This document shows positions 17,392-25,257 of a DNA stretch of 64,000 nt, one piece after another. The notes under the pieces were generated by a model. The model was not told the origin of the DNA, searched no databases, and saw only the letters and a list, made by a program, of their open reading frames with translations. Within the stretch, counting starts at the first letter, position 1; each line of letters begins with the position of its first letter. Position numbers and translations under genes: made by a program. Origin of the DNA: Acidihalobacter ferrooxydans (GTDB lineage Bacteria > Pseudomonadota > Gammaproteobacteria > DSM-5130 > Acidihalobacteraceae); assembly GCF_001975725.1 (NCBI RefSeq), contig NZ_CP019434.1:310001-374000 (forward strand). The letters run 5' to 3'.

Positions 17392-19347
17392 ATGGCAGCA
17401 TCAATGAAGGATTGGGCGGGCCTACCGGTTGAAAAGGGTCGCCCCTTCGACGTCCGGCCGTGGCTGCGGCTGGAAACGTACTGGCCCATGCTGCGCGCTG
17501 CGCTGTGGGGGTATATCGGCTATTTCCTGGGTGCTTGGCTCGAAGCGGCGCTGACCTGGGCCATCGTGGGCAACGATCCGATCGGCAACATGATCAATAC
17601 GCCTCGCGCGATCGCCGTGGGCTATCTGTTCGCCGTTATAGGGTGGTTTCTCGGCGGCGGTGTGCTGGAGGGCTGGATTATTCCGGCGATCACCGGCGAC
17701 GAATCCTGGCACAACGTACCCGACGGGCCGGCCAAGTATTTCCGCTTCAGCACGGATTACAAGTCCTCGTCGGTACGCTACACCGTGTGGGTCATGTTCA
17801 GCTTTCTGGTGGGCGGACTGTTCGCAATGGCGATTCGCGTGAACCTGCTGTACCCGCAGTTGTTTCTGTTCTCGTCCTTCAGAGTTTACAACGAGTTCTT
17901 CAGCGCCCACGGCATCATGATGCTACTCGGTGTGGCCGCGGTCGGTCTGATCGGCGGTGCGGGCTACTGGGCGGTGCCGCTAATGCTTGGTGGCCGTTCG
18001 ACGGTGTATCCGAAGCTCGGCGGCCTGAGCTGGTGGTTCCAGCCGATCGGCTTCATGGCCATCCTGATGTCGCCAATGGTTGGTGGTTTCCAGTCCGGCT
18101 GGATGGGGTTCGAGCCGCTGGGCGACTGGTCCGGTTCGGGTATGGTGCTGTACAACCTCGGTGTGACCACCATGCTCCTGTCGTCCTGGGTGAACGGCCT
18201 GATTTTCGTCACCTCACTGGTGCATATGCGCGCCAAGGGCATGTCGTTGTCGCGTGTGCCGATTTTCGTTTGGGGTATCTTCGCTGCCTCCGTGCTGCTG
18301 CTGGTGTTCGTGCCGTACACGGCGGTGCCGGTGATGATGAACCTGTTCGACGAAGTGATCGGCTCGAACTTCTTCGGCCCGGTGGGCGCGTTGCCAATGG
18401 CCTATCAGAATATGTTCTGGTGGCTGTTCCATCCCGAGGTGTATGTGTTCGTACTCCCAGCCTGGGCGCTGTGGCTGGAGATTGCGTCGGTGTTTACGGG
18501 GCGTCCGGTATTCGCCAAGAACTGGGCGATCGCCGGTCTGCTGGCGGTGGCGTTTATCTCTATCGCTGTCGGCGTGCATCATTATTTCACCGAGGTGAAG
18601 CCGGCCGAGCAGGCGCTGTTCATGGGTATCACGGAAACCGTTTCGGTACCGACCGGGTTCATGTACATGGCTTTGATCGGTACGTTGTGGGGCGGCAAAA
18701 CGCGCTTTTACGCGCCGATGCTGATCGTGCTGATGTCGGCACTGACCTTCCTGATCGGTGGTTTCACCGGTGTGTTTCTCTCCGACGTGCCGGCCAACTT
18801 CATGCTGCACAACACGTTTTTCGTCATCGGGCACTTCCATTACACGATTCTTGGAGGTTTCCTGTTTACCTTCGTGGCTGCGCTGTACTTCTATTTTCCG
18901 AAGGTTACCGGGCGGATGTACAACGAGTTCTGGGCGCATGTCCAAGCCTGGATCATGTTCATTTCCTTCCAGTTCACTTTCTTCCCGATGTTTATTCTCG
19001 GCTACATGGGTATGAATCGGCGTATCGCGGTGTACCTGCCGTACCTGCAGCATCTCAATGTAGTTGTATCCATATCCGCATTCATTCTCGGCGGCAGTTT
19101 CTTTATTGCCCTGGGTAATCTGGTCTGGAGTGCGATGTACGGGCCCAAGGCGCCGCAGAACCCGTGGGGCGCGAAGACGCTCGACTGGCAGGTGCCATCG
19201 CCGATCGGCAAGAATAACTTCCAGCGTATCCCTGTGGTCATCGGCGATTGCTATGACCCGAACGCCAAGCCCGAGGACGTGGTGAAGTGGGTCGATCCGC
19301 CGTGGGCCGAGGGTGATCGTGAGCAAACCGAGGAGGGCGCGCGCTGA
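17392..19347 (+). CDS. coxA: Cytochrome c oxidase subunit I (heme-copper oxidase)
   Basis: 651 aa, at least 12-14 transmembrane helices, with an N-terminal extension of about 90 residues containing two extra helices. Heme and CuB ligands are present: H173 (SAHGIMMLLG), H347 with cross-link Tyr351 (HPEVY), H396/H397 (VHHYFT), H481/H483 (IGHFHY). Proton-channel residues differ from A-type oxidases. The D-channel Asp aligns with Ser203 (LGGRSTVYPKLGG), the Asn pair is Gly210/Gly211, and the K-channel Lys aligns with Met424 (VPTGFMYM). Glu349 in HPEVY is kept. It reduces O2 to water; how many protons it pumps is uncertain. Overall order coxB-A-C-D matches the rus operon. Confidence 0.93.
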   Translation: MAASMKDWAGLPVEKGRPFDVRPWLRLETYWPMLRAALWGYIGYFLGAWLEAALTWAIVGNDPIGNMINTPRAIAVGYLFAVIGWFLGGGVLEGWIIPAITGDESWHNVPDGPAKYFRFSTDYKSSSVRYTVWVMFSFLVGGLFAMAIRVNLLYPQLFLFSSFRVYNEFFSAHGIMMLLGVAAVGLIGGAGYWAVPLMLGGRSTVYPKLGGLSWWFQPIGFMAILMSPMVGGFQSGWMGFEPLGDWSGSGMVLYNLGVTTMLLSSWVNGLIFVTSLVHMRAKGMSLSRVPIFVWGIFAASVLLLVFVPYTAVPVMMNLFDEVIGSNFFGPVGALPMAYQNMFWWLFHPEVYVFVLPAWALWLEIASVFTGRPVFAKNWAIAGLLAVAFISIAVGVHHYFTEVKPAEQALFMGITETVSVPTGFMYMALIGTLWGGKTRFYAPMLIVLMSALTFLIGGFTGVFLSDVPANFMLHNTFFVIGHFHYTILGGFLFTFVAALYFYFPKVTGRMYNEFWAHVQAWIMFISFQFTFFPMFILGYMGMNRRIAVYLPYLQHLNVVVSISAFILGGSFFIALGNLVWSAMYGPKAPQNPWGAKTLDWQVPSPIGKNNFQRIPVVIGDCYDPNAKPEDVVKWVDPPWAEGDREQTEEGAR

Positions 19348-19385
19348 GGCGCGCCCATCGAAGACAGGCAAAGGAGTGATTCGAA

Positions 19386-19997
19386 ATGGATAAGGAAGAA
19401 CGCTTGGGGCCAGTCGGTTCGCTGGGTAACGGCTATCGCCAGGAGACGCCCTACTACATCGACGACGCGACCCCACGGACTAAACGCTCGGCCTTTTTCA
19501 CCATTACGCTGGCCTCGGTGATGTGGTGGGTGCCGCTGCTCTGGGCTCGCTTTCTCTACGCGCCAGGCGTGGGCCCGCATAAGATCAATCTGTTCGCGTG
19601 GACCGTGGCAATGGTGCTCGTGCTGGCAAGCGGCGCGCAGGCATACAGGCTGCTCCGCGCATTGCGCGCTGGTGAGTATAAAGAGCTTTACCCCAAGCTC
19701 GTCAGCATGGTGGTGCTGGGGCTGCTGGTGTGTGCCTCAATCTTCTGGGGCTGGGCGAGTTCCAGCGTCTCGATCGCGACCCCGTATGGCAGCATTTATT
19801 ACTTTTTTTCCACGGCACTTGGCGTTTTCTTTCTCGTGTCGATTTTTACCGAAACGCTCCACGCCATGCGTGCCGGTTCACGCTGGGGTGCCGGATACGA
19901 CGTCACGTCAGGATGGCGGGTTGAAAACAGTGCGTATGTCTGGCTATGGAACTGCCTTTGGTTCCTGGTCTTCTACGTGATTTTTTTCTGGGTCTGA
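19386..19997 (+). CDS. coxC: Cytochrome c oxidase subunit III-like protein
   Basis: 203 aa with about five transmembrane helices (approximately 38-57, 68-85, 104-122, 134-155 and 182-201). It lies directly after coxA with an AGGAG site. The sequence is divergent from typical CoxC and shorter than the seven-helix form, so the assignment rests mainly on position (coxB-coxA-coxC) and hydrophobic pattern. Confidence 0.7.
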   Translation: MDKEERLGPVGSLGNGYRQETPYYIDDATPRTKRSAFFTITLASVMWWVPLLWARFLYAPGVGPHKINLFAWTVAMVLVLASGAQAYRLLRALRAGEYKELYPKLVSMVVLGLLVCASIFWGWASSSVSIATPYGSIYYFFSTALGVFFLVSIFTETLHAMRAGSRWGAGYDVTSGWRVENSAYVWLWNCLWFLVFYVIFFWV

Positions 19998-20047
19998 GCG
20001 CGTAATTAACGCGTGCGACGAACTGAGTCGAGATAAGGAGAAATACC

Positions 20048-20275
20048 ATGCTTTTCTATATTCCGACAGGTAAGGGATTCCCGGGACTGCCGTCCTGGTT
20101 CTGGACCGCGGGCTATATCGCCTGGCCGTGGTTCGTCTACATGCTGTTCGCGTTCTGGTTCAAGCGCACGAGTCAGCGTGTCGATCGCGAACACGTGCTC
20201 ACGGCTGATCATCCGAGCAAGGGCTGGCGAGCGCCCTATGTCGGCTCAGACAAATCGGATCAGCAGGATAAATAG
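20048..20275 (+). CDS. Small membrane protein, CoxD-like position
   Basis: 75 aa with one transmembrane helix (about residues 20-38, aromatic-rich WFWTAGYIAWPWFVYMLFAF) and a polar C-terminal tail. It occupies the coxD slot of rus-type operons, after coxC. A strong AAGGAG precedes the start. Probably a small oxidase subunit or assembly peptide; sequence alone does not prove homology. Confidence 0.6.
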   Translation: MLFYIPTGKGFPGLPSWFWTAGYIAWPWFVYMLFAFWFKRTSQRVDREHVLTADHPSKGWRAPYVGSDKSDQQDK

Positions 20276-20351
20276 GGTCCGGATTGGCACACCTAGAGAA
20301 CCGGCGTGGCGCACTGAAACAGTAATCGGCTTCGTCCGAACGGAGAAAGCG

Positions 20352-21308
20352 ATGCAGCGGCAATACAATGCAGTACCTTTAGAGGAGGCGGCGGTCGAAG
20401 CCGCGTCGCCGGCCGGCGGCGGGCTGATCAAGGATCTGCTCGCCCTGTCCAAGGCCAAGGTCGTGTCGTTGCTGGTGTTCACCGGAATCGTCGGTGAGTT
20501 GCTTGCGCCCTCAGTAACCCGGCACTGGGCGGGCGCGCTGGCCGGCTTGGCTGGCATCGCGCTGGCCGGCGGCGCTGGCGGCGTGATCAATCAGCTGATC
20601 GAGCCGGGGCTCGACCAGACGATGCGCCGCACAAGAAGGCGCCCTTTGGCCAACGGGCGCATCAGCCGCGGCGGTGGCATGCTGTTCGCCGGCGTGCTGT
20701 TGGCTGCGGCGGTGATCGTCCTGGCGGTATGGACCAATCCCTTGACGCTGGCTCTGACCCTGGGCGGCACGGTGGGCTACGGCATCGTCTATACGCTGTA
20801 CCTCAAGCCGAATACGCCGTGGAACATTGTCTGGGGCGGCATTGCGGGCGCTCTGCCGCCGCTGATCGGCTGGACAGCGGTCGGTGATCCGATTGCCGCC
20901 ATGCCGCTGGTGCTGGTCGGTCTCGTTTTTCTGTGGACGCCGGCACATTTCTGGCCCTTGGCCTTGTGCTGCCGGGAGGACTATGCCAATGCCTGCATTC
21001 CGATGCTGCCGGTGACCCACGGTGTCGAGCGCACGCGGCGCGAAGTCGTCAATTACGCGGTAGCAACGCTCGCGATCAGTCTCGCACCCGCCGCGCTGGG
21101 GGCCGGACCGCTCTATGGTGTGGTGGCCGCCGTGGCGGGCACCTGGTACCTGTTGCTGACGTTGCGACTCAAACGGATGCCCGAAAGCAAGGCGATGGAT
21201 TTGTATGCGCGCCATGTGTTCAAGGCATCGATCAATTATCTGTTCATCCTCTTTGCCGCCTTGGTGGTCGGCCATATGACCGTGCTGACCGGATGGGTCA
21301 CATGGTAA
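20352..21308 (+). CDS. ctaB: Protoheme IX farnesyltransferase (heme O synthase)
   Basis: 318 aa, UbiA-type polyprenyltransferase with about nine membrane helices. The first Asp-rich region is GLDQTMRRTRRRPLANGRIS, matching the DxxMxRTxxRPL motif of heme O synthases, and a second conserved loop is near WTPAHFWPLAL. It makes heme O, the precursor of heme A, for the oxidase encoded just upstream. Its presence inside the operon implies a heme O or heme A enzyme. The start at 20352 has a GGAG site and removes a spurious extension overlapping the previous gene. Confidence 0.93.
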   Translation: MQRQYNAVPLEEAAVEAASPAGGGLIKDLLALSKAKVVSLLVFTGIVGELLAPSVTRHWAGALAGLAGIALAGGAGGVINQLIEPGLDQTMRRTRRRPLANGRISRGGGMLFAGVLLAAAVIVLAVWTNPLTLALTLGGTVGYGIVYTLYLKPNTPWNIVWGGIAGALPPLIGWTAVGDPIAAMPLVLVGLVFLWTPAHFWPLALCCREDYANACIPMLPVTHGVERTRREVVNYAVATLAISLAPAALGAGPLYGVVAAVAGTWYLLLTLRLKRMPESKAMDLYARHVFKASINYLFILFAALVVGHMTVLTGWVTW

Positions 21309-21357
21309 AGCGGAATTGGACAGCGCATATTCCAAGAATGTTCGAGGAGATACTCAC

Positions 21358-22089
21358 ATGAAGCGTTATCGTCGCCCCACCGCCGTACCGCTGGCGCTCG
21401 GCCTGTTGGCAGGCTCGCTGCTGGCTTATCCGGTCATCACAACCGCCGCCACAAACACCGGGGGCGCCACCATCAGCGCGCAACTCAAGGCGGACAATCC
21501 GCAGGCGGTGCAGTTCGAGAACAATGGCGTGCTCGTCAAATCGACCGAGAATGTTCAGATCAATTCGGATGGCTTTAACGGCATGCACAAGGCGATGCCG
21601 TCCTGGATGGGCGGTTCCGGAGTGTATCTGGATCGCGCTCGTCACGACGGCCTCTACGTGCCGGGTAAAATCAGTTATATGCACTCCGCCAAGCCGCACG
21701 TGGTGCTGGCTCTGATGGGGTCCATCGCGGAGATATTTCAAAGCAGTGTCGGCGGGATCAACGATCCTACACTGATCGTGCCGGCCAACCGGCCGGTGAA
21801 GTTCACCGTGATGGATTTCAGCATCAGTGATCCCGGCACCTTCACCGTTGTGCGCAAGGCGCCGCCCTACACGACGTTCATCAAGCTGTCGCATGAGTCG
21901 CTTGTGTTCGATTCGGGCTGGATCACGCGTACCCCGATGTCCGGGGCCTACTCGCCCTATCGCACGGTTACCTACACGTTTACCAAGCCCGGCACGTATT
22001 ACTACCTGAGCATGCAGCCGGGCAACGCGGCGGGCGGGCAGTGGGGCAAAATCATTGTCAAATTATCCAATTCCGGAGGTGCAGCATGA
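21358..22089 (+). CDS. Rusticyanin homologue lacking copper ligands
   Basis: 243 aa; N-terminal signal or anchor helix (about 8-30). The C-terminal two-thirds aligns with rusticyanin, the blue copper protein of iron-oxidising acidophiles: DPTLIVPAN matches its NPTLEIPAG, and TKPGTYYYLSMQPGNAAGGQ matches TAGTYYYVCQIPGHAATGM. Length is conserved between these blocks, so the ligand positions can be read: His becomes Gly160, Cys becomes Ser218, His becomes Asn223 and Met becomes Gln228. All four type-1 copper ligands are therefore gone. A structural or scaffold role in the oxidase complex is an inference. The rusticyanin sequence used is from memory. It overlaps the next gene by ATGA. Confidence 0.8.
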   Translation: MKRYRRPTAVPLALGLLAGSLLAYPVITTAATNTGGATISAQLKADNPQAVQFENNGVLVKSTENVQINSDGFNGMHKAMPSWMGGSGVYLDRARHDGLYVPGKISYMHSAKPHVVLALMGSIAEIFQSSVGGINDPTLIVPANRPVKFTVMDFSISDPGTFTVVRKAPPYTTFIKLSHESLVFDSGWITRTPMSGAYSPYRTVTYTFTKPGTYYYLSMQPGNAAGGQWGKIIVKLSNSGGAA

Positions 22090-22322
22090 TGCTCGAAGCA
22101 GCTAGTCACGGTTTTCAACACATCAGCGATGTGATGTCGGTCAATGCCATCGTTACCTTGTTTTTCTTTGTGCTTGCCATCGTTTCAGCCAAAGTGACTG
22201 TTACGCTGATTAGCGCGACAGTACGTGACGATGCAGCACTGATGGACTGGTATCAGCGCACGGTCGAGGGCAAGGATTTGCCCAGGCCCGTGAGCCAGAA
22301 TGGAAACGACGACCACGACTAA
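22086..22322 (+). CDS. Small membrane protein of the oxidase operon
   Basis: 78 aa with one hydrophobic helix (about residues 19-40) and a charged C-terminal tail rich in Asp/His. The start overlaps the previous stop and has a GGAGG ribosome-binding site. No family recognised. Size and position suggest an accessory oxidase peptide. Confidence 0.6.
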   Translation: MMLEAASHGFQHISDVMSVNAIVTLFFFVLAIVSAKVTVTLISATVRDDAALMDWYQRTVEGKDLPRPVSQNGNDDHD

Positions 22323-22351
22323 CTGGTGACCATCACGGAGGGTTACGTTCG

Positions 22352-23719
22352 ATGGAACGCTATTTTGGCTTGCAGGTTACCGCTTTGACTATACTCACAG
22401 TGCTTGTGGTGGGTGTGTCGGGGGTTTATTCCTATCAACACGGCGGGGCGCTGATGAATGGCACCAACCGGATCAGCCCGGCGAACGCACCCCGGCCGCC
22501 CGCAGCAGTGGCGGGGATTCCATCGAACTTCGCGCCGTCCAAGCAGGTCGGAGCGTTCGTCCATGCGGTCGAGCAGGGCCGCGGCGTCGTATTCATCGGC
22601 AATCACAATGCGCCGACCGTATTCGTGCTTTTCGACGCCAATTGCATTGCCTGTCATCTTGAATGGCAGGAATTGCAGCGTTACATCGACGCCGGCCAGT
22701 TGCGGGTCGGCTTCGTGCCGGTTGCCGTGGTCAATCACGGCAGTCTCGTTCAGGGCGCGCGCATTCTCGGCGCCAAGGATCGGGCCGGCAAGCTGCGTGA
22801 AGTGCAGGCGGCGTTCACGCCCGCGGATGAGGCGGGCGGTGGGCCGCAGTACAAGCACGTGAAGTTCACCGGGTTGATGAGCCTGTGGGCACAACAGGTG
22901 AAGAACAACACGGCCTGGGTCAAGCATTTTGATTACTATGGTGTGCCGATTACGGTTATCCCCGGACAGGGCGCCTCCGGCTTCACGCATCAGGGTCTGC
23001 TCAGCCCCGGCGATCTGGCGCGGATGATTCAGCGCGGCAACCGCCTGGCGATGCATCATTTCGCCAATGCCGACTCCAAGGTGATGAACGGCGATGGCGC
23101 CCTGGCCAGCGAGACCGCGCGTCTCAGCGCGGGACACTTCATGAAACTGGCAGAACAGAAGGCCTATCTCGCGGCACGCGCTGGCGCCACCGAGCATCCC
23201 AAATCGGCACGGCGCGACTATGAGATGGCCTATTCCTATTATCAGAGCGCGGCCATGATGGGCAGTGCGCAGGCGGCGTATAAACTGGGTCTGTACTGGG
23301 GTTCCGGCAAGGCTAATGATGCGGGGATGATGAATCCTGAAGGCGTCAAGATGTCTGTCTATTGGTTCACCCAGGCCGCCAAGATGGGCGATGCCCAGGC
23401 TGCACAAGGCCTGGGCCTGATGTACATGACCAGTGAAGGCATGCACAAATCGCCGCAGGACTTCAAGCTTGCCGCGAAGTGGCTGGGACTCGCCGCGCAG
23501 CAGGGCAAAGCGATCGCCGAGAACGATCTGGGCATGCTGTACATGTACGGTCGCGGTGTGCCGCGCGATACGCAGACGGCCAAGCACTGGTTCGAGATGG
23601 CGGCGGCGCAGGGTTACCGGCCGGCGCGCATCAATCTGGCCTATCTGAACGGCACGCTCGGCCAGGGCAAGCTGGGTGCGACGAAGGACTACGTCGTGCC
23701 GGCAGTGCGGGTCAATTGA
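22352..23719 (+). CDS. Membrane-anchored thioredoxin-fold / Sel1-repeat fusion protein
   Basis: 455 aa. An N-terminal transmembrane anchor (about 8-28) is followed by a DsbC/DsbG-like thioredoxin domain (about 60-230) with the active-site motif DANCIACHLEW (C-x2-C, CIAC). The C-terminal half (about 280-445) consists of roughly four Sel1-type repeats, for example WFTQAAKMGDAQAAQGLG and LGMLYMYGRGVPRDTQTA. DsbG-like domains reduce or isomerise cysteines in the periplasm. In an oxidase operon an obvious target would be CuA or cupredoxin cysteines, which is inference. I do not know this fusion as a named family. Confidence 0.75.
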   Translation: MERYFGLQVTALTILTVLVVGVSGVYSYQHGGALMNGTNRISPANAPRPPAAVAGIPSNFAPSKQVGAFVHAVEQGRGVVFIGNHNAPTVFVLFDANCIACHLEWQELQRYIDAGQLRVGFVPVAVVNHGSLVQGARILGAKDRAGKLREVQAAFTPADEAGGGPQYKHVKFTGLMSLWAQQVKNNTAWVKHFDYYGVPITVIPGQGASGFTHQGLLSPGDLARMIQRGNRLAMHHFANADSKVMNGDGALASETARLSAGHFMKLAEQKAYLAARAGATEHPKSARRDYEMAYSYYQSAAMMGSAQAAYKLGLYWGSGKANDAGMMNPEGVKMSVYWFTQAAKMGDAQAAQGLGLMYMTSEGMHKSPQDFKLAAKWLGLAAQQGKAIAENDLGMLYMYGRGVPRDTQTAKHWFEMAAAQGYRPARINLAYLNGTLGQGKLGATKDYVVPAVRVN

Positions 23720-23730
23720 GGACGATACAC

Positions 23731-24345
23731 ATGAAGATTGACAAGCCAATACACGTACGCGCCCTCGGATCGGCGCTGCTGAGTGCGGCGCTGGCCGGCG
23801 CTCTTGTGCTCGGTTTCGGCGCGCCCGCGCAGGCTACGGCAGCGCCGACCTGCCCGGCTCAGATCGCCTGGGTGCCGGCGGCGAAAATCGGCGCTCTGCT
23901 GAGCCAGGATTCCGGCATGCCGGAGTTCAATCCGAAGCAGAAGATGAATCAGGTGACTTATGTCGGTCGTTTCGTGCTGGTGCCGCAGATCGGCGTGGTG
24001 GCTGGACTGCCACAGCGCCCGGCGGTGCTCATCTCTGGTCTGGACGCGCCCAAGTTGCGCATCGCAAACCGGGTGCATGTCGTCGAGTGGCGCATGATCA
24101 ATGCCGGCAACACGCCCACGCAACTGCGGGTGGTCGAGAAAGCGGCCGGCGGCGGTGCGAGCGTCGTCGCGCAATGCACGTTGCCGGCCGCGCAGCATAA
24201 GGCTCACGGGAAGCGATTCGCTTATCTGCGCTGGTTCTGGAAACCCGCCGCGGACGGACAGTTTTCCTATCACGTTGCAGCCGGCACGCGGCAGGTATCC
24301 GGACGCATCCTGCGCACGAGCGTTCCGCTGCGCTACGGCGAATGA
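23731..24345 (+). CDS. Secreted protein of unknown function
   Basis: 204 aa with a clear signal peptide (cleavage near APAQA at about residue 34). The mature part is predicted to be beta-rich with two cysteines (in APTCPAQIAW and VAQCTLP) that could form a disulfide. It lies between the thioredoxin-Sel1 gene and tonB and is likely cotranscribed with them. No domain recognised. Confidence 0.65.
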   Translation: MKIDKPIHVRALGSALLSAALAGALVLGFGAPAQATAAPTCPAQIAWVPAAKIGALLSQDSGMPEFNPKQKMNQVTYVGRFVLVPQIGVVAGLPQRPAVLISGLDAPKLRIANRVHVVEWRMINAGNTPTQLRVVEKAAGGGASVVAQCTLPAAQHKAHGKRFAYLRWFWKPAADGQFSYHVAAGTRQVSGRILRTSVPLRYGE

Positions 24346-24358
24346 GCGGAGCGCCGGC

Positions 24359-25147
24359 GTGAGTTCGCGCGCCGACAGTCCGGAAACCGCTGACACGGTG
24401 GTCGATTGGCGCGAAGTCATCGGCTGTCAAGCACCAACCACCGCACAGGCGCCGCGCGTGCGTCAGCCTCTGCGCCCGGCGCACGCGTTGCTGCTTGCTC
24501 TGCTGGTCGAAGGCGCTGTGATCGGGGCCGTTGCAGGGTGGCTCGATTACCATCCGCCTCAGCATGGGGGTGCGACCGCGCGGCAGCCGGCCATTACCGC
24601 GCAACTGCTGCTGCATGCTATGCCGACCGGAGCGCCACATACCGTGCATGACAAGGGCGGTCGCAACCCGCGCGTTGGCCTTGCCGGGGGCCACCGAGCG
24701 GTTGTTGCAAAGCCTGTCACGGCCTCCCGTCAGAGCGGCGGATCTGTTATGAAGTCGAGTGTTTCAGGCCAGTATGCTTCCACGCAGGTAAAGACATCGC
24801 AGCCGGGGCGCCGCCAGACGGTTGCGGCGGTATTGCCGAAAACGGGCAACTGTGCGCGACACACCTGCGTGCAGGCCGATGCATTGCATCGCTACGAAAG
24901 ACGCCTGCACGATTTGCTGCAAACGCGTCTGAGGACTGCGGCCGGCGCGGCGCCGGCGCGGGTGACGTTGCGATTTTACGCTGCACCGCAGGGCGGCGTG
25001 CCGACACAGGTGTCGCTGTTGGATGTGCAGGCTGGCGCGAGTACGGCGCGGAGCCTGTTGCAGCGCGTGCAGCGCACGCGGCTGCCGCCATTTCCGCGTG
25101 ATCTCGGCCGGCGCGCGCTGGCGCTCGAAGTGACATTGCGCCGCTAA
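24359..25147 (+). CDS. tonB: TonB-like energy transducer
   Basis: 262 aa from a GTG start preceded by GAGCGGAG; it starts 13 nt after the previous stop. A cytoplasmic N-terminal segment of about 45 residues precedes one transmembrane helix (about 46-65, ALLLALLVEGAVIGAVAG). A long linker and a C-terminal TonB-type alpha/beta domain (about 165-262) follow, ending in ALALEVTLRR. The linker is not strongly Pro-rich and contains Cys residues near CARHTC. Last gene of the oxidase operon; exbB-exbD are at its other end on the opposite strand. Together they form a dedicated TonB-ExbB-ExbD set. A second tonB is at 58179. Confidence 0.7.
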   Translation: MSSRADSPETADTVVDWREVIGCQAPTTAQAPRVRQPLRPAHALLLALLVEGAVIGAVAGWLDYHPPQHGGATARQPAITAQLLLHAMPTGAPHTVHDKGGRNPRVGLAGGHRAVVAKPVTASRQSGGSVMKSSVSGQYASTQVKTSQPGRRQTVAAVLPKTGNCARHTCVQADALHRYERRLHDLLQTRLRTAAGAAPARVTLRFYAAPQGGVPTQVSLLDVQAGASTARSLLQRVQRTRLPPFPRDLGRRALALEVTLRR

Positions 25148-25257
25148 CAAGTCTGTTGAAACGTCCGACCGGAGCGCGATCAAACGGACGCATCAAGGGG
25201 CATTCAAACCTTCATTGGGCGATCTGTCGTGGCGCAAAGCAGGGCGAAACCGCCTGC

